From positions 93,952 to 157,951 of the forward strand of contig CBIHON010000007.1 of the NCBI GenBank assembly GCA_966211965.1: a DNA stretch of 64,000 nt. Reading direction: 5' to 3'. Below the pieces are notes generated by a model. It was given only the letters and a program-made list of their open reading frames with translations. It was not told the DNA's origin and made no database searches. Source of the stretch: CBIHON01 sp966211965 (lineage in GTDB: Bacteria; Pseudomonadota; Gammaproteobacteria; Burkholderiales; Burkholderiaceae_D). Position numbers and translations under genes: made by a program. Shown piece after piece: positions 17,125-24,666 of the stretch (the first letter of the stretch is position 1; the number at the start of each line of letters is the position of its first letter).

Positions 17125-17832
17125 ATGCATCCTGTCATTTTGAAACAGGTCGGCAAGACCTATCACCTCGATTCGGTTGACGTTCCGGCGCTATCCGACG
17201 TCAACCTGGAAATCCGCCCCAATTGCTTCACCGTCATCTCCGGCCCGTCCGGCAGCGGCAAGACCACGCTGCTGAACCTGATCGGCTGCATCGACCGGCC
17301 CGACCACGGTGAAGTGATCGTCGCCGGCCAAGCCATCCACACCATGTCGGACGATGCTTTGTCGGATTTCCGGGCGCGCCATCTCGGTTTCATTTTCCAG
17401 AACTTCAACCTGCTGCCGGTACTGAACACCTACGAGAATGTCGAATATCCCCTGCTGCTGGCCAAGGTTCCGGCCGCGCAGCGCAAGGAGCGCGTACTGG
17501 CCCTGCTGGACGCCGTAGGACTGGCCGACCGCGCCAAGAATCGTCCCGGCCAATTGTCCGGCGGCCAGCGCCAGCGCGTCGCCATCGCCCGCGCGCTGGC
17601 CACCGCGCCCAAGCTGGTTCTGGCCGATGAGCCGACCGCCAATCTCGACAGCCAAACCGGCGCCGCCATCATCGAATTGATGCGCAAAATGCAGCGCGAA
17701 CACCACGTTTCTTTCGTATTTTCCTCGCACGACCCGCAAGTGCAAGCTGCAGCCGACGATACGATTTTCATCCGCGACGGCCGCGTCACCGCCATTGAAC
17801 GCAGTACCGAACTCAAGGAAGCCGTAGCATGA
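17125..17832 (+). CDS. ABC transporter ATP-binding protein (LolD/MacB type)
   Basis: A 235-residue ATPase of the LolD/MacB family, which powers mechanotransmission-type transporters in the inner membrane. The Walker A is GPSGSGKTT, the Q-loop FIFQNFNLLPVL, the signature LSGGQRQRVAIARAL, the Walker B KLVLADEPTANLD, and the H-loop SSHDP. ATG 17125 is preceded by GGGAG; the open frame extends far upstream without family sequence. The gene overlaps the permease by four bases (ATGA). With the next three genes it forms a compact operon. Confidence 0.93.
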   Translation: MHPVILKQVGKTYHLDSVDVPALSDVNLEIRPNCFTVISGPSGSGKTTLLNLIGCIDRPDHGEVIVAGQAIHTMSDDALSDFRARHLGFIFQNFNLLPVLNTYENVEYPLLLAKVPAAQRKERVLALLDAVGLADRAKNRPGQLSGGQRQRVAIARALATAPKLVLADEPTANLDSQTGAAIIELMRKMQREHHVSFVFSSHDPQVQAAADDTIFIRDGRVTAIERSTELKEAVA

Positions 17833-19217
17833 AGACCTTTTCGCTCGCCCTGCGCAACCTGATGCGCAACCGCCGCCGCTCGCTCACCACCCTGCTGGCC
17901 ATGATCATCGGACTGGTGGCCATCCTGATTTTCGGGGGTTACAAGTCCAATATCATGTATGGCTCGGAAACCGGCTTTGTGCAAAGCACCGGTCATTTGC
18001 AGATTCAGTACAAGGATTATTTTTCGGAAGGCGGCGACAATCCGACGGCCTACGGCATCTCGGACTATCAGCGCATCATCGATACGATCAAGCATGACCA
18101 GGTTCTGGCGCCGATGCTGACCGTGGTCACCCCGAGTTTGCAACTGGGCGGCATCGCGGGTAATTTTTCCGCCGGCGTTTCGCGCTCCGTGATGGCATCA
18201 GGCCTGGTCGTAGAGGAATTCAATCAAATGCTGTTGTGGAACGACTACGGCTTGAAAAGCTACGCCGAGGCGCTTCCTTTGGTCGGCTCCAGCCCGGATG
18301 CAGTCGTCGTCGGCAACGGCGTGGCACGCAAGCTGAAACTGTGTCACGCGCTCAAACTCCAGGACTGTACGCAAAGCGCAACGCCCACGGTCACCGAAGG
18401 CAAGCAAGCGCCCGACGATATCGCCGCGCTGTCCGCGCTCGAAAAATCCAATCTGCCGCAGCAGGAGGAAACGCGCATCGAGATGTTGGCGGCGACTTCG
18501 CACGGGGCGCCTAACGTGGCCAGTCTCTCCGTAGTCAAAGCCAAGAATATGGGCATCAAGGCCTTGGATGACGTTTACCTGGCCATGCATTTGGGGCAGG
18601 CGCAAAAACTCATCTACGGCAATGGGACGCCCCAGGTTACATCCATACGCATCCAGCTTCGGCATACCAGCCAGATACCCGCCGCACGCGAACGGCTGTC
18701 GCAACTGCTGGCCACGCAATTCAAGAGCCAGCCCCTGGAGATCCTGGATTTTCGCACGCTCAATCCGATGTTCGTCCAAACTGCGCAATTCATGGATTCG
18801 ATGTTCGGTTTCATCTCCATATTGATTGCGGTCATCGTGCTGTTCACGATCGGCAATACCATGAGTACGGCCGTGGTGGAGCGCACGGTTGAAATCGGCA
18901 CCCTGCGCGCCATCGGTTTGCGGCGTTCCGGCATCCGGCGCCTGTTCCTGTGCGAGGGTGTGCTGCTGGGTCTGATCGGTTCGATATTCGGCGTGCTGTG
19001 CGCGCTGTTTATTGCCTACCTGATCAATAACAGCGGACTGACCTGGACGCCGCCCGGCTATTCCTACGCTTACCTGATCCTGGTTCGCGTCTGGCAAGAC
19101 ATGCACCTGCTGGTCGGCAGCATGATCGGATTGTTTGCCGTGGCGATCGGCTCGGCCTGGTGGCCTGCCAACCGCGCCTCGAAAATGATGATTGTCGACG
19201 CTTTGCGTCACGTATAA
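17829..19217 (+). CDS. FtsX/LolE-like ABC transporter permease
   Basis: A 462-residue permease of the FtsX/MacB/LolCE family. One transmembrane helix lies near the N-terminus (LTTLLAMIIGLVAILIFGG), then a ~270-residue periplasmic domain, then three helices: FGFISILIAVIVLFTIGN, LLGLIGSIFGVLCALFIAYL and HLLVGSMIGLFAVAIGSAWWP. The coupling region ERTVEIGTLRAIGLRRSGI, typical of FtsX domains, lies between the last helices. The periplasmic domain contains a cysteine pair (KLCHALKLQDCTQ). It is translationally coupled to the ATPase and followed by a LolA-like protein and an outer-membrane barrel, which suggests transport of a lipid or lipoprotein towards the outer membrane. Confidence 0.92.
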   Translation: MKTFSLALRNLMRNRRRSLTTLLAMIIGLVAILIFGGYKSNIMYGSETGFVQSTGHLQIQYKDYFSEGGDNPTAYGISDYQRIIDTIKHDQVLAPMLTVVTPSLQLGGIAGNFSAGVSRSVMASGLVVEEFNQMLLWNDYGLKSYAEALPLVGSSPDAVVVGNGVARKLKLCHALKLQDCTQSATPTVTEGKQAPDDIAALSALEKSNLPQQEETRIEMLAATSHGAPNVASLSVVKAKNMGIKALDDVYLAMHLGQAQKLIYGNGTPQVTSIRIQLRHTSQIPAARERLSQLLATQFKSQPLEILDFRTLNPMFVQTAQFMDSMFGFISILIAVIVLFTIGNTMSTAVVERTVEIGTLRAIGLRRSGIRRLFLCEGVLLGLIGSIFGVLCALFIAYLINNSGLTWTPPGYSYAYLILVRVWQDMHLLVGSMIGLFAVAIGSAWWPANRASKMMIVDALRHV

Positions 19218-19231
19218 CAGGAGCAAGCAAA

Positions 19232-20029
19232 ATGAACATGCCACAATTCACCATCGCCGCGAAGCTGACGCTCGCAGCCCTGCTTGCGAGCAGCCTGTCC
19301 TTGACCCAAGCGTGGGCGGCGCCCAGCGCGCAGGAAATCCTGGCGGCCAGCGACGCGGTACGCAACCCCGACAAGCCGTTCGGCCTGACCACCACTTTGA
19401 TCGAGTACCGCAACGGCAAGCAGACCGACGGCAGTACACTGGCGGTCTATTCCAAGGCGGACAAGAGCAACGGCCAGTTCCGCAACCTGATCCGCTTCGT
19501 GGCGCCGGCGCGCGACGCCAACAAGCTGATGCTCAAGAGCGGCAACGACCTATGGTTCTACGATCCGTCCAACAAGGCCAGTATCCGCATTTCGCCGCAG
19601 CAGCGGCTCTTGGGCCAGGCCGCCAACGGCGACATCGTGACAGTCAATCTGGCCAAGGATTACCAGGCAACCCTGGCTGCCGAAGAAGACGTGCAGGATG
19701 GCGAAAAGCAGACGCGCCATTGCTACAAGCTGGCCCTGGCCGCGATCTCGCAGGACGTCACCTATCATCATATCGAGATGTGGATCGACACCAGCAACAA
19801 CCGGCCGGTCAAGTCGCGCTTTTATACCGAGAGCGGCAAGCTGCTCAAGACCGCTTATTACCGCCACTATCAAAAGCAGCTCGGGCAGGACAGGCCGACC
19901 GAGACAGTCATCATCGACGGCTTGGATCCGAACTGGGTGACAGTGCTGCGCTTGACGGATTATGCGTATCGCGAAGTGCCGGACGTGTGGTTGCAGCGCG
20001 ATTATCTGGCACGGTTCAAGCCGGAATAA
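19232..20029 (+). CDS. Outer-membrane lipoprotein-sorting (LolA-like) periplasmic protein
   Basis: A 265-residue protein with a Sec signal peptide (LTLAALLASSLSLTQAWA, cleavage before APSAQ). The mature part matches the 'outer membrane lipoprotein-sorting protein' family, a LolA-like half-barrel that binds acyl chains: EILAASDAVRNPDKPF, LIRFVAPARDANKLML, NDLWFYDPSNKASIRISPQQRL and the late IEMWIDTSNNRPVKSRFY. Shine-Dalgarno AGGAG precedes the ATG. It is the third gene of the operon and probably acts as the carrier that receives cargo from the ABC permease. Known homologues sit in the same type of cluster; the cargo here is unknown. Confidence 0.88.
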   Translation: MNMPQFTIAAKLTLAALLASSLSLTQAWAAPSAQEILAASDAVRNPDKPFGLTTTLIEYRNGKQTDGSTLAVYSKADKSNGQFRNLIRFVAPARDANKLMLKSGNDLWFYDPSNKASIRISPQQRLLGQAANGDIVTVNLAKDYQATLAAEEDVQDGEKQTRHCYKLALAAISQDVTYHHIEMWIDTSNNRPVKSRFYTESGKLLKTAYYRHYQKQLGQDRPTETVIIDGLDPNWVTVLRLTDYAYREVPDVWLQRDYLARFKPE

Positions 20030-20032
20030 AGT

Positions 20033-21301
20033 ATGAACAAACGCAAGCACGTACCATCCTTCACATTGTGTTTGGCCTTGACGGCGTTCCTGGCGGGGAG
20101 CGCAAGCGCGGACGATACCGATGCCTTGAACCTGGCCGACCAGGCCCCGGCCAAGGTAGAACATGCCAGCGACTGGCACATGTTCGTCGAAGGCGCAGTG
20201 GGCCAATACATGCTGCGCAGCGGGAGCCTCACCGGCAGCAACCAGCGCCTGTCCGTCGACCTGCAGTTCGACAAATCGATCGCCCCAGGCTGGCGCGCGG
20301 TATTCGCCAACCGGCTGGACATGAACTGGCAAAACCAGCCCGAGCGCCAGAACGGCATCAATACGCTCAAGGAAGCCTATCTCAGTTGGCAAATGCAAGA
20401 GCATCGGATTGTCGACCTGGGGCGCATCAACGCGCGCTACGGCGTTGCAACCGGTTACAACCCGACCGATTTTTTTCGTGACGGGGCGGTCCGGTCAGCG
20501 GTCTCGGTTGACCCAAGCAGCTTGAAAAAAAACCGTCTCGGCAGCGTGATGCTGCGCGGTCAAACCTTGTGGGACGGCGGCTCCCTCACCGCGCTGTACT
20601 CCCCCAAACTGGCGCAGCAGTCGAGCGACGCCGCGCTCAGCCCGGATTTCGGTGCAACCAACAACCAGCAGCGCTGGTTGCTCGCCGTCAGCCAACAGCT
20701 TTCCGAAAACATCAGCCCGCAATGGTTGATCTATAGCGAAGACCGGCAACCGCCCCAGTTCGGTTTCAACCTGACGGCGCTGGCCAATGATGCCACTATC
20801 GTCTATGTCGAATGGGCCGGCGGGCGCAGCCGTTCGCTCTTGTCGAATGCCTTGAACCTCAAGGACGAACCCGTGTTCCGCAACCGCGCCGCCACCGGCC
20901 TGACCTACACCACGCCCAACAAACTTTCGCTCACGCTGGAGTATGAGTACAACGGCGCCGGCCTTGACCAAGCCGCGTGGCAGGCTTTGCCGCGCACCTC
21001 GCCGGCGGCTTACGGACAGTACCGCAACTCGCTGCAATCGGTGCAAGACCTGCCGACCAAGCAATCGGTGTTTCTCTATGCGGCGTGGCAGGATGCATTG
21101 ATCAACCGCCTGGACTTGAACGCAATGCTGCGTTTCAACCTAGACGATAGCAGTCGCCTGTCCTGGCTGGAAGCGCGTTATCATTTCGACCAGGCCGACC
21201 TGGCACTGCAATGGCAACTCAACAGCGGTCGCGCCGGCAGCGAATTCGGCACCACGCCGCAGCAGCGCGCCTGGCAAATATTGCTAAGGTATTTTTTCTA
21301 G
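20033..21301 (+). CDS. Outer-membrane beta-barrel protein of the ABC/LolA-like operon
   Basis: A 422-residue protein with a signal peptide (LCLALTAFLAGSASA) and then alternating amphipathic strands ending in a C-terminal Phe (ILLRYFF), the standard BAM recognition end. Motifs such as LKEAYLSWQ, VDLGRINARYGVATGYNPTDFF resemble DUF1302-type or phosphate-porin-like barrels found with RND/ABC exporters. It starts three bases after the LolA-like gene, clearly in one operon with it. It probably forms the outer-membrane end of the system. The role is inferred from context and topology. Confidence 0.8.
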   Translation: MNKRKHVPSFTLCLALTAFLAGSASADDTDALNLADQAPAKVEHASDWHMFVEGAVGQYMLRSGSLTGSNQRLSVDLQFDKSIAPGWRAVFANRLDMNWQNQPERQNGINTLKEAYLSWQMQEHRIVDLGRINARYGVATGYNPTDFFRDGAVRSAVSVDPSSLKKNRLGSVMLRGQTLWDGGSLTALYSPKLAQQSSDAALSPDFGATNNQQRWLLAVSQQLSENISPQWLIYSEDRQPPQFGFNLTALANDATIVYVEWAGGRSRSLLSNALNLKDEPVFRNRAATGLTYTTPNKLSLTLEYEYNGAGLDQAAWQALPRTSPAAYGQYRNSLQSVQDLPTKQSVFLYAAWQDALINRLDLNAMLRFNLDDSSRLSWLEARYHFDQADLALQWQLNSGRAGSEFGTTPQQRAWQILLRYFF

Positions 21302-21451
21302 TGTCCTGACTTCCGCCGCACTGGTAACGTCCCTATCTCCGGTATCCCGAGCTTGACCGAACGCGCTCCTGTCCCCCTCCATGAAGGAGCTGAAGGAGCG
21401 CGCCGGGGTGCTGCCGATCTGCCGCAGTTTTTTTCGGCGCAGTGCAAGCGT

Positions 21452-22429
21452 TCAAGCCGATGTGGATGAAGAATCCTGGACAGATTCCAAATGCGCCTCC
21501 AATTTATCAAAGGATCCGGTCCAGCCTTGCGTCATGCTGCCTTTTAACTTGACGAAGTTTTCCAGCTCTTCAGGCGTAGTAACGCCATGCGGTTCCCACG
21601 TCACGGTCACGCGCGTTCTGTCCGGCGCCTCTTCTGTCAATGTCACGGTCGTCAGCATGGTTTCGGGCCATATGGGAGCCATAGGGTGGCGCGAGACTTT
21701 CTCGTTTTCATCACAGAATTGCTGGGTATAGACAATGCAGCCAGGCTTCTCGATTTTTAAATATTCGGCTCTTCCATAGAATTTGACGTCTTTATTATCC
21801 GTCATGAAGTAGAAGGTATGTCCTCCGGATCTGATGTCGGACTTGATGAAGTGCATTTCAAATCCGGTCGGCGCCAGCCACTGGGAAAAGTGCTTTGGAT
21901 TCGTCCACATCTCGAACATCAATTCAAGCGGCACCTCGAAGCTTCGATTGATAACGAAGATTTCCTTGCCGGCCGCTTCTTTCTCCAGGTATTCCGCAAG
22001 CCGGTCCCAGGTCGAATCGCCGCTCGCTTTCTTGATGAATTTTCGCGTCTCGTCGGCGGCTTCCGGAGTCGGCAACGCCATGCTCATGTCCATTTTTGTC
22101 TTGCCTCGGACTTCAGAGAAAAAGACCGTTACGCGAAAGAGCGGAGCTTGGTCATCGTTGCCGCCGTGGTCGTAAACCAGTTTTGCGCATTCTTCGACTT
22201 CGAAATAGTGTGTCTTATTGGGATAATCGACGCCATCGGGACCGTGCATGGTGTAATGCCAATGGCCTCCCGGTTTCAAATCCTTGCTATGCGTCGTGAG
22301 AGTAAAGCCGCGCGGCCCCCACCATTGCCCCACTTGTTCCGGATCTGTCCAGGCGTCCCAGACGGCTTGAACGGGAGCATCGAAAATCCGGGTGATCCGG
22401 ATCTCGTTGGATTTATTTTTTTTGACCAT
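21452..22429 (-). CDS. Tandem SRPBCC (AHSA1-type) domain protein
   Basis: About 325 residues from ATG 22429, which has AAGGAAAG just upstream; an ATG at 22447 lies further inside the ArsR gene. It contains two AHSA1/SRPBCC domains in one chain. The first has RIFDAPVQAVWDAWTDPEQVGQWWGPRGFT, the second has NRSFEVPLELMFEMWTNPKHFSQWLAPTGFEM, and each ends with a TWDRLAEYL- or GWTGSFDKLEAHL-type helix. These domains bind hydrophobic ligands; the exact substrate is unknown. Most relatives carry a single domain. The gene overlaps the ArsR regulator by 17 bases and shares its promoter, the usual ArsR-AHSA1 arrangement. Confidence 0.88.
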   Translation of the reverse strand: MVKKNKSNEIRITRIFDAPVQAVWDAWTDPEQVGQWWGPRGFTLTTHSKDLKPGGHWHYTMHGPDGVDYPNKTHYFEVEECAKLVYDHGGNDDQAPLFRVTVFFSEVRGKTKMDMSMALPTPEAADETRKFIKKASGDSTWDRLAEYLEKEAAGKEIFVINRSFEVPLELMFEMWTNPKHFSQWLAPTGFEMHFIKSDIRSGGHTFYFMTDNKDVKFYGRAEYLKIEKPGCIVYTQQFCDENEKVSRHPMAPIWPETMLTTVTLTEEAPDRTRVTVTWEPHGVTTPEELENFVKLKGSMTQGWTGSFDKLEAHLESVQDSSSTSA

Positions 22430-22778
22430 TTTTCTTTCCTTTCGCATTCTTTTTTGAAGTGACGGTTTTCAAGTAGGCATCGAGACGATCAAAACTTTGC
22501 TCCCAGAATATTCGATACTGCTCCATCCAGTCCGCCGCATCCTTTAATGGATCGCTGTTAAGTTTGCAGGGACGCCATTGGGCTTGCCTGGTTTTGGTGA
22601 TGAGACCGGCTTTCTCTAAAACTTTGATGTGCTTCGTGATCGCCGGCAGACTCATATCTTCCAGAAATGGCTTGGCCAGATCGGAAACGTTGGCCTCGCC
22701 TTTTGAAAGCTGAGCCAACATGGCTCTTCTGGTCGGGTCCGCCAATGCCGCAAATGTCTGGCTGAGGTTATCTTGCAT
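22413..22778 (-). CDS. ArsR-family transcriptional regulator
   Basis: A 121-residue winged-helix repressor. The motifs FAALADPTRRAMLAQLSKGEANVSDLAKPF and LPAITKHIKVLEKAGLI are typical of the ArsR subgroup that controls AHSA1-domain genes, and the RPCKLNSDPLKDAADWMEQYRIFWEQSFDRL tail is characteristic of that group. No metal-binding Cys motif is present, so it is not expected to be a metal sensor. It probably represses its own operon through the AT-rich site in its promoter. Confidence 0.92.
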   Translation of the reverse strand: MQDNLSQTFAALADPTRRAMLAQLSKGEANVSDLAKPFLEDMSLPAITKHIKVLEKAGLITKTRQAQWRPCKLNSDPLKDAADWMEQYRIFWEQSFDRLDAYLKTVTSKKNAKGKKNGQKK

Positions 22779-22793
22779 GCTATTACACTGCCA

Positions 22794-22820
22794 GGTTAAT
22801 TAACTTATTGGTTTAATATA
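22794..22820. promoter_or_regulatory. Candidate ArsR operator
   Basis: AT-rich segment overlapping and following the -10 box. It includes the palindrome GTTAATTAAC (22795-22804) and a related half-site GGTTTAATAT (22810-22819). The placement would let the repressor block transcription start. Inference from position and symmetry. Confidence 0.5.
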
Positions 22821-22843
22821 GAGGGCGACTTGAACTGTGTCAA
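22815..22843 (-). promoter_or_regulatory. Sigma-70 promoter of the arsR-SRPBCC operon
   Basis: On the minus strand TTGACA (22843-22838), a 17-base spacer and TATATT (22820-22815), about 35 bases from the ArsR start. Both boxes and spacing are close to consensus. Confidence 0.8.
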
Positions 22844-22863
22844 GGGCGCGTGGATATGCCAGT

Positions 22864-24411
22864 TCACAAAGTCTTCAACTCATTGATGGGAATAACGCTC
22901 TTCTTCTTTTTGACCAAGGCGTTTTCCTTCTCGTGCAGCGATGCGCCCCAGAATTCATCCAGTGTAGGACCGTCTTTCAGGTGCCTGACCTTGAAAAAGA
23001 ATTCGGCAATCTCGTGAAACCAGACGCGACGGCCCATCTTTACGTACCAGCGCATCGCGTGCGAAAAAGCCCTGTCGCGGCTTGCCCAGGTCCGCAGCAA
23101 AGCCTTCGGACGCATCTGCATGATGACTTCGATCGACTTCACCCACAGCAGCACGCGCCACGCCGGCACCTTGCGGGTCGCCAGCACCTGGTGCTTGTAA
23201 TCCCACTTCGATGTGTCGGACTGGATCACCCTGCGTTCGGCCACGGTCGGGAAATATGGCGTCCATCGATGCGGTGTCACATACAGCATCTGAATCTGAT
23301 CCGGATCGTAGCGCAGCAGATGCTTCAGCGAGCGCCAATAGTCGCGATCGGTTTCTTCCTCGAAGCCGACTACATAAGTCGCCATCGAGACGATCCCGTG
23401 GAGCCGCAGCAGACGGATCGCTTCCTGGTCGTCGCTGACGCTGGTCCCTTTCTTGATGGCTTTCAGCGTCGCCTCGTCGTAGCTTTCGATACCGAGCAGG
23501 AAGCGAATCACTCCTGCCCTCTTGTACAGGTGCAGGATGTCGGCATCGCGCACGATATCGCCGGCCCTGGTCGAGCCTACCAGCGTCAAATCGACGTTCT
23601 CGGCAATCAGCGCCTCCAGAAACGCCTTCCACGCTTTTCTCGAACCGGTCGGCAGTTCGTCGGCAAAATTGATCAACTCCACGCCGCGTTCGCGATGCAG
23701 CCATGCCAGTTCCTTGGCGAACTTGACCGGATCGCGATGCCGCCATTGCGTCCAGAAACCGCGCTGCCCGCAATAGCTGCACAGGTAAGGACAGCCGCGC
23801 GAAAACTGGACCACGACCGCTCTTTTATTGCCCCAATAGGAATAGCGGCTGTGATCGATCAATTCCCAGCCAACCCGGTATTGGTCAAGGTCTGCGATCA
23901 TTTCCGCGGCCGGCGTGCCGCATATCTTGCCATCCCGGCGAAACGCGATGCCGTCGATGGTGTCGACGTCGCGGTTTTCGCAAAGCGCTTTGGCCAACAG
24001 CGTGGCGGTTCTTTCACCTTCGCCGCGCACGATGTAATCGATCTGCGGATTTTCCTTGAGTATGTCTTCCCAGTGATAAGTGGGAAACACGCCGCCGTAC
24101 ACGATGACTATCCCAGGCATGACCGCCTTGAGCGCGGCTGCGATGCGCATGATGGCCGCATGTGCCGAGGTAGAGCCGGAGTGACCCAGCATCACCAGAT
24201 GCGGCGCGGCTTGTTGCGCCTGGCCGATGATGGCAGCGAGCGGCATCGGACCGAATTCGGCGTCCAGCAATTCGGCCTGAAAGCCGGCGTCGATCAACGG
24301 CCCGCCGATGCTCAGCAAACCGAGCGGCGGCAATTGCTCTTTCGGTATGCGGCTGCCGATGGCAGTATGCGGAGGATTGATCAACAGGATCTTGTAATCG
24401 GCGGCCTTCAT
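22864..24411 (-). CDS. BchE-like B12-binding radical SAM protein
   Basis: A 515-residue protein from ATG 24411 (GGGGAGAAG upstream). Residues ~1-150 are a cobalamin-binding-like domain (LLINPPHTAIGSRIP, LGLLSIGGPLIDAGF, MLGHSGSTSAHAAIM). A radical SAM core follows with the CxxxCxxC cluster motif in FSRGCPYLCSYCGQRGFW, and the C-terminal region includes KWDYKHQVLATRKVPAWR and MGRRVWFHE. From memory the whole length follows BchE, the oxygen-independent Mg-protoporphyrin IX monomethyl ester cyclase of anoxygenic phototrophs. No other bacteriochlorophyll gene is in the window, so it may be an orphan paralogue with another substrate. Family confidence is high, reaction uncertain. Confidence 0.82.
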   Translation of the reverse strand: MKAADYKILLINPPHTAIGSRIPKEQLPPLGLLSIGGPLIDAGFQAELLDAEFGPMPLAAIIGQAQQAAPHLVMLGHSGSTSAHAAIMRIAAALKAVMPGIVIVYGGVFPTYHWEDILKENPQIDYIVRGEGERTATLLAKALCENRDVDTIDGIAFRRDGKICGTPAAEMIADLDQYRVGWELIDHSRYSYWGNKRAVVVQFSRGCPYLCSYCGQRGFWTQWRHRDPVKFAKELAWLHRERGVELINFADELPTGSRKAWKAFLEALIAENVDLTLVGSTRAGDIVRDADILHLYKRAGVIRFLLGIESYDEATLKAIKKGTSVSDDQEAIRLLRLHGIVSMATYVVGFEEETDRDYWRSLKHLLRYDPDQIQMLYVTPHRWTPYFPTVAERRVIQSDTSKWDYKHQVLATRKVPAWRVLLWVKSIEVIMQMRPKALLRTWASRDRAFSHAMRWYVKMGRRVWFHEIAEFFFKVRHLKDGPTLDEFWGASLHEKENALVKKKKSVIPINELKTL

Positions 24412-24605
24412 TGAATGCTTCTCCCCTTTCAGACAGGTGCGGCGTGTGGAATGGCCGCACTGTAAGGCAGAAGAATGAAGTGCCGATGTACTGGTTGTGC
24501 GATGAGAATGAAGGCGGGGTGCACGGTCACGAAACACCCCCATATTCCGCACCGCCATTCTCCACTTAAAAGAAAGGAATGGCTGCGGCAATATAAACCC
24601 TAACA

Positions 24606-24629
24606 GAGGGCGGGCAGTTCGCCGCCCTC
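24606..24629 (-). terminator. Stem-loop terminator downstream of the subtilisin gene
   Basis: GAGGGCGG ... CCGCCCTC around an 8-base loop, 38 bases past the protease stop. The downstream T-tract on the minus strand is weak. Confidence 0.6.
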
Positions 24630-24666
24630 CTTCGGTTCTACAAGCTAATGCCGGAAGTCTTCTGCC

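Noticed and set aside
19192..20481. 429-codon frame overlapping the LolA-like and barrel genes
   Set aside because: An out-of-phase shadow with Arg/Gln-rich low-complexity sequence; the real genes have signal peptides and ribosome sites.
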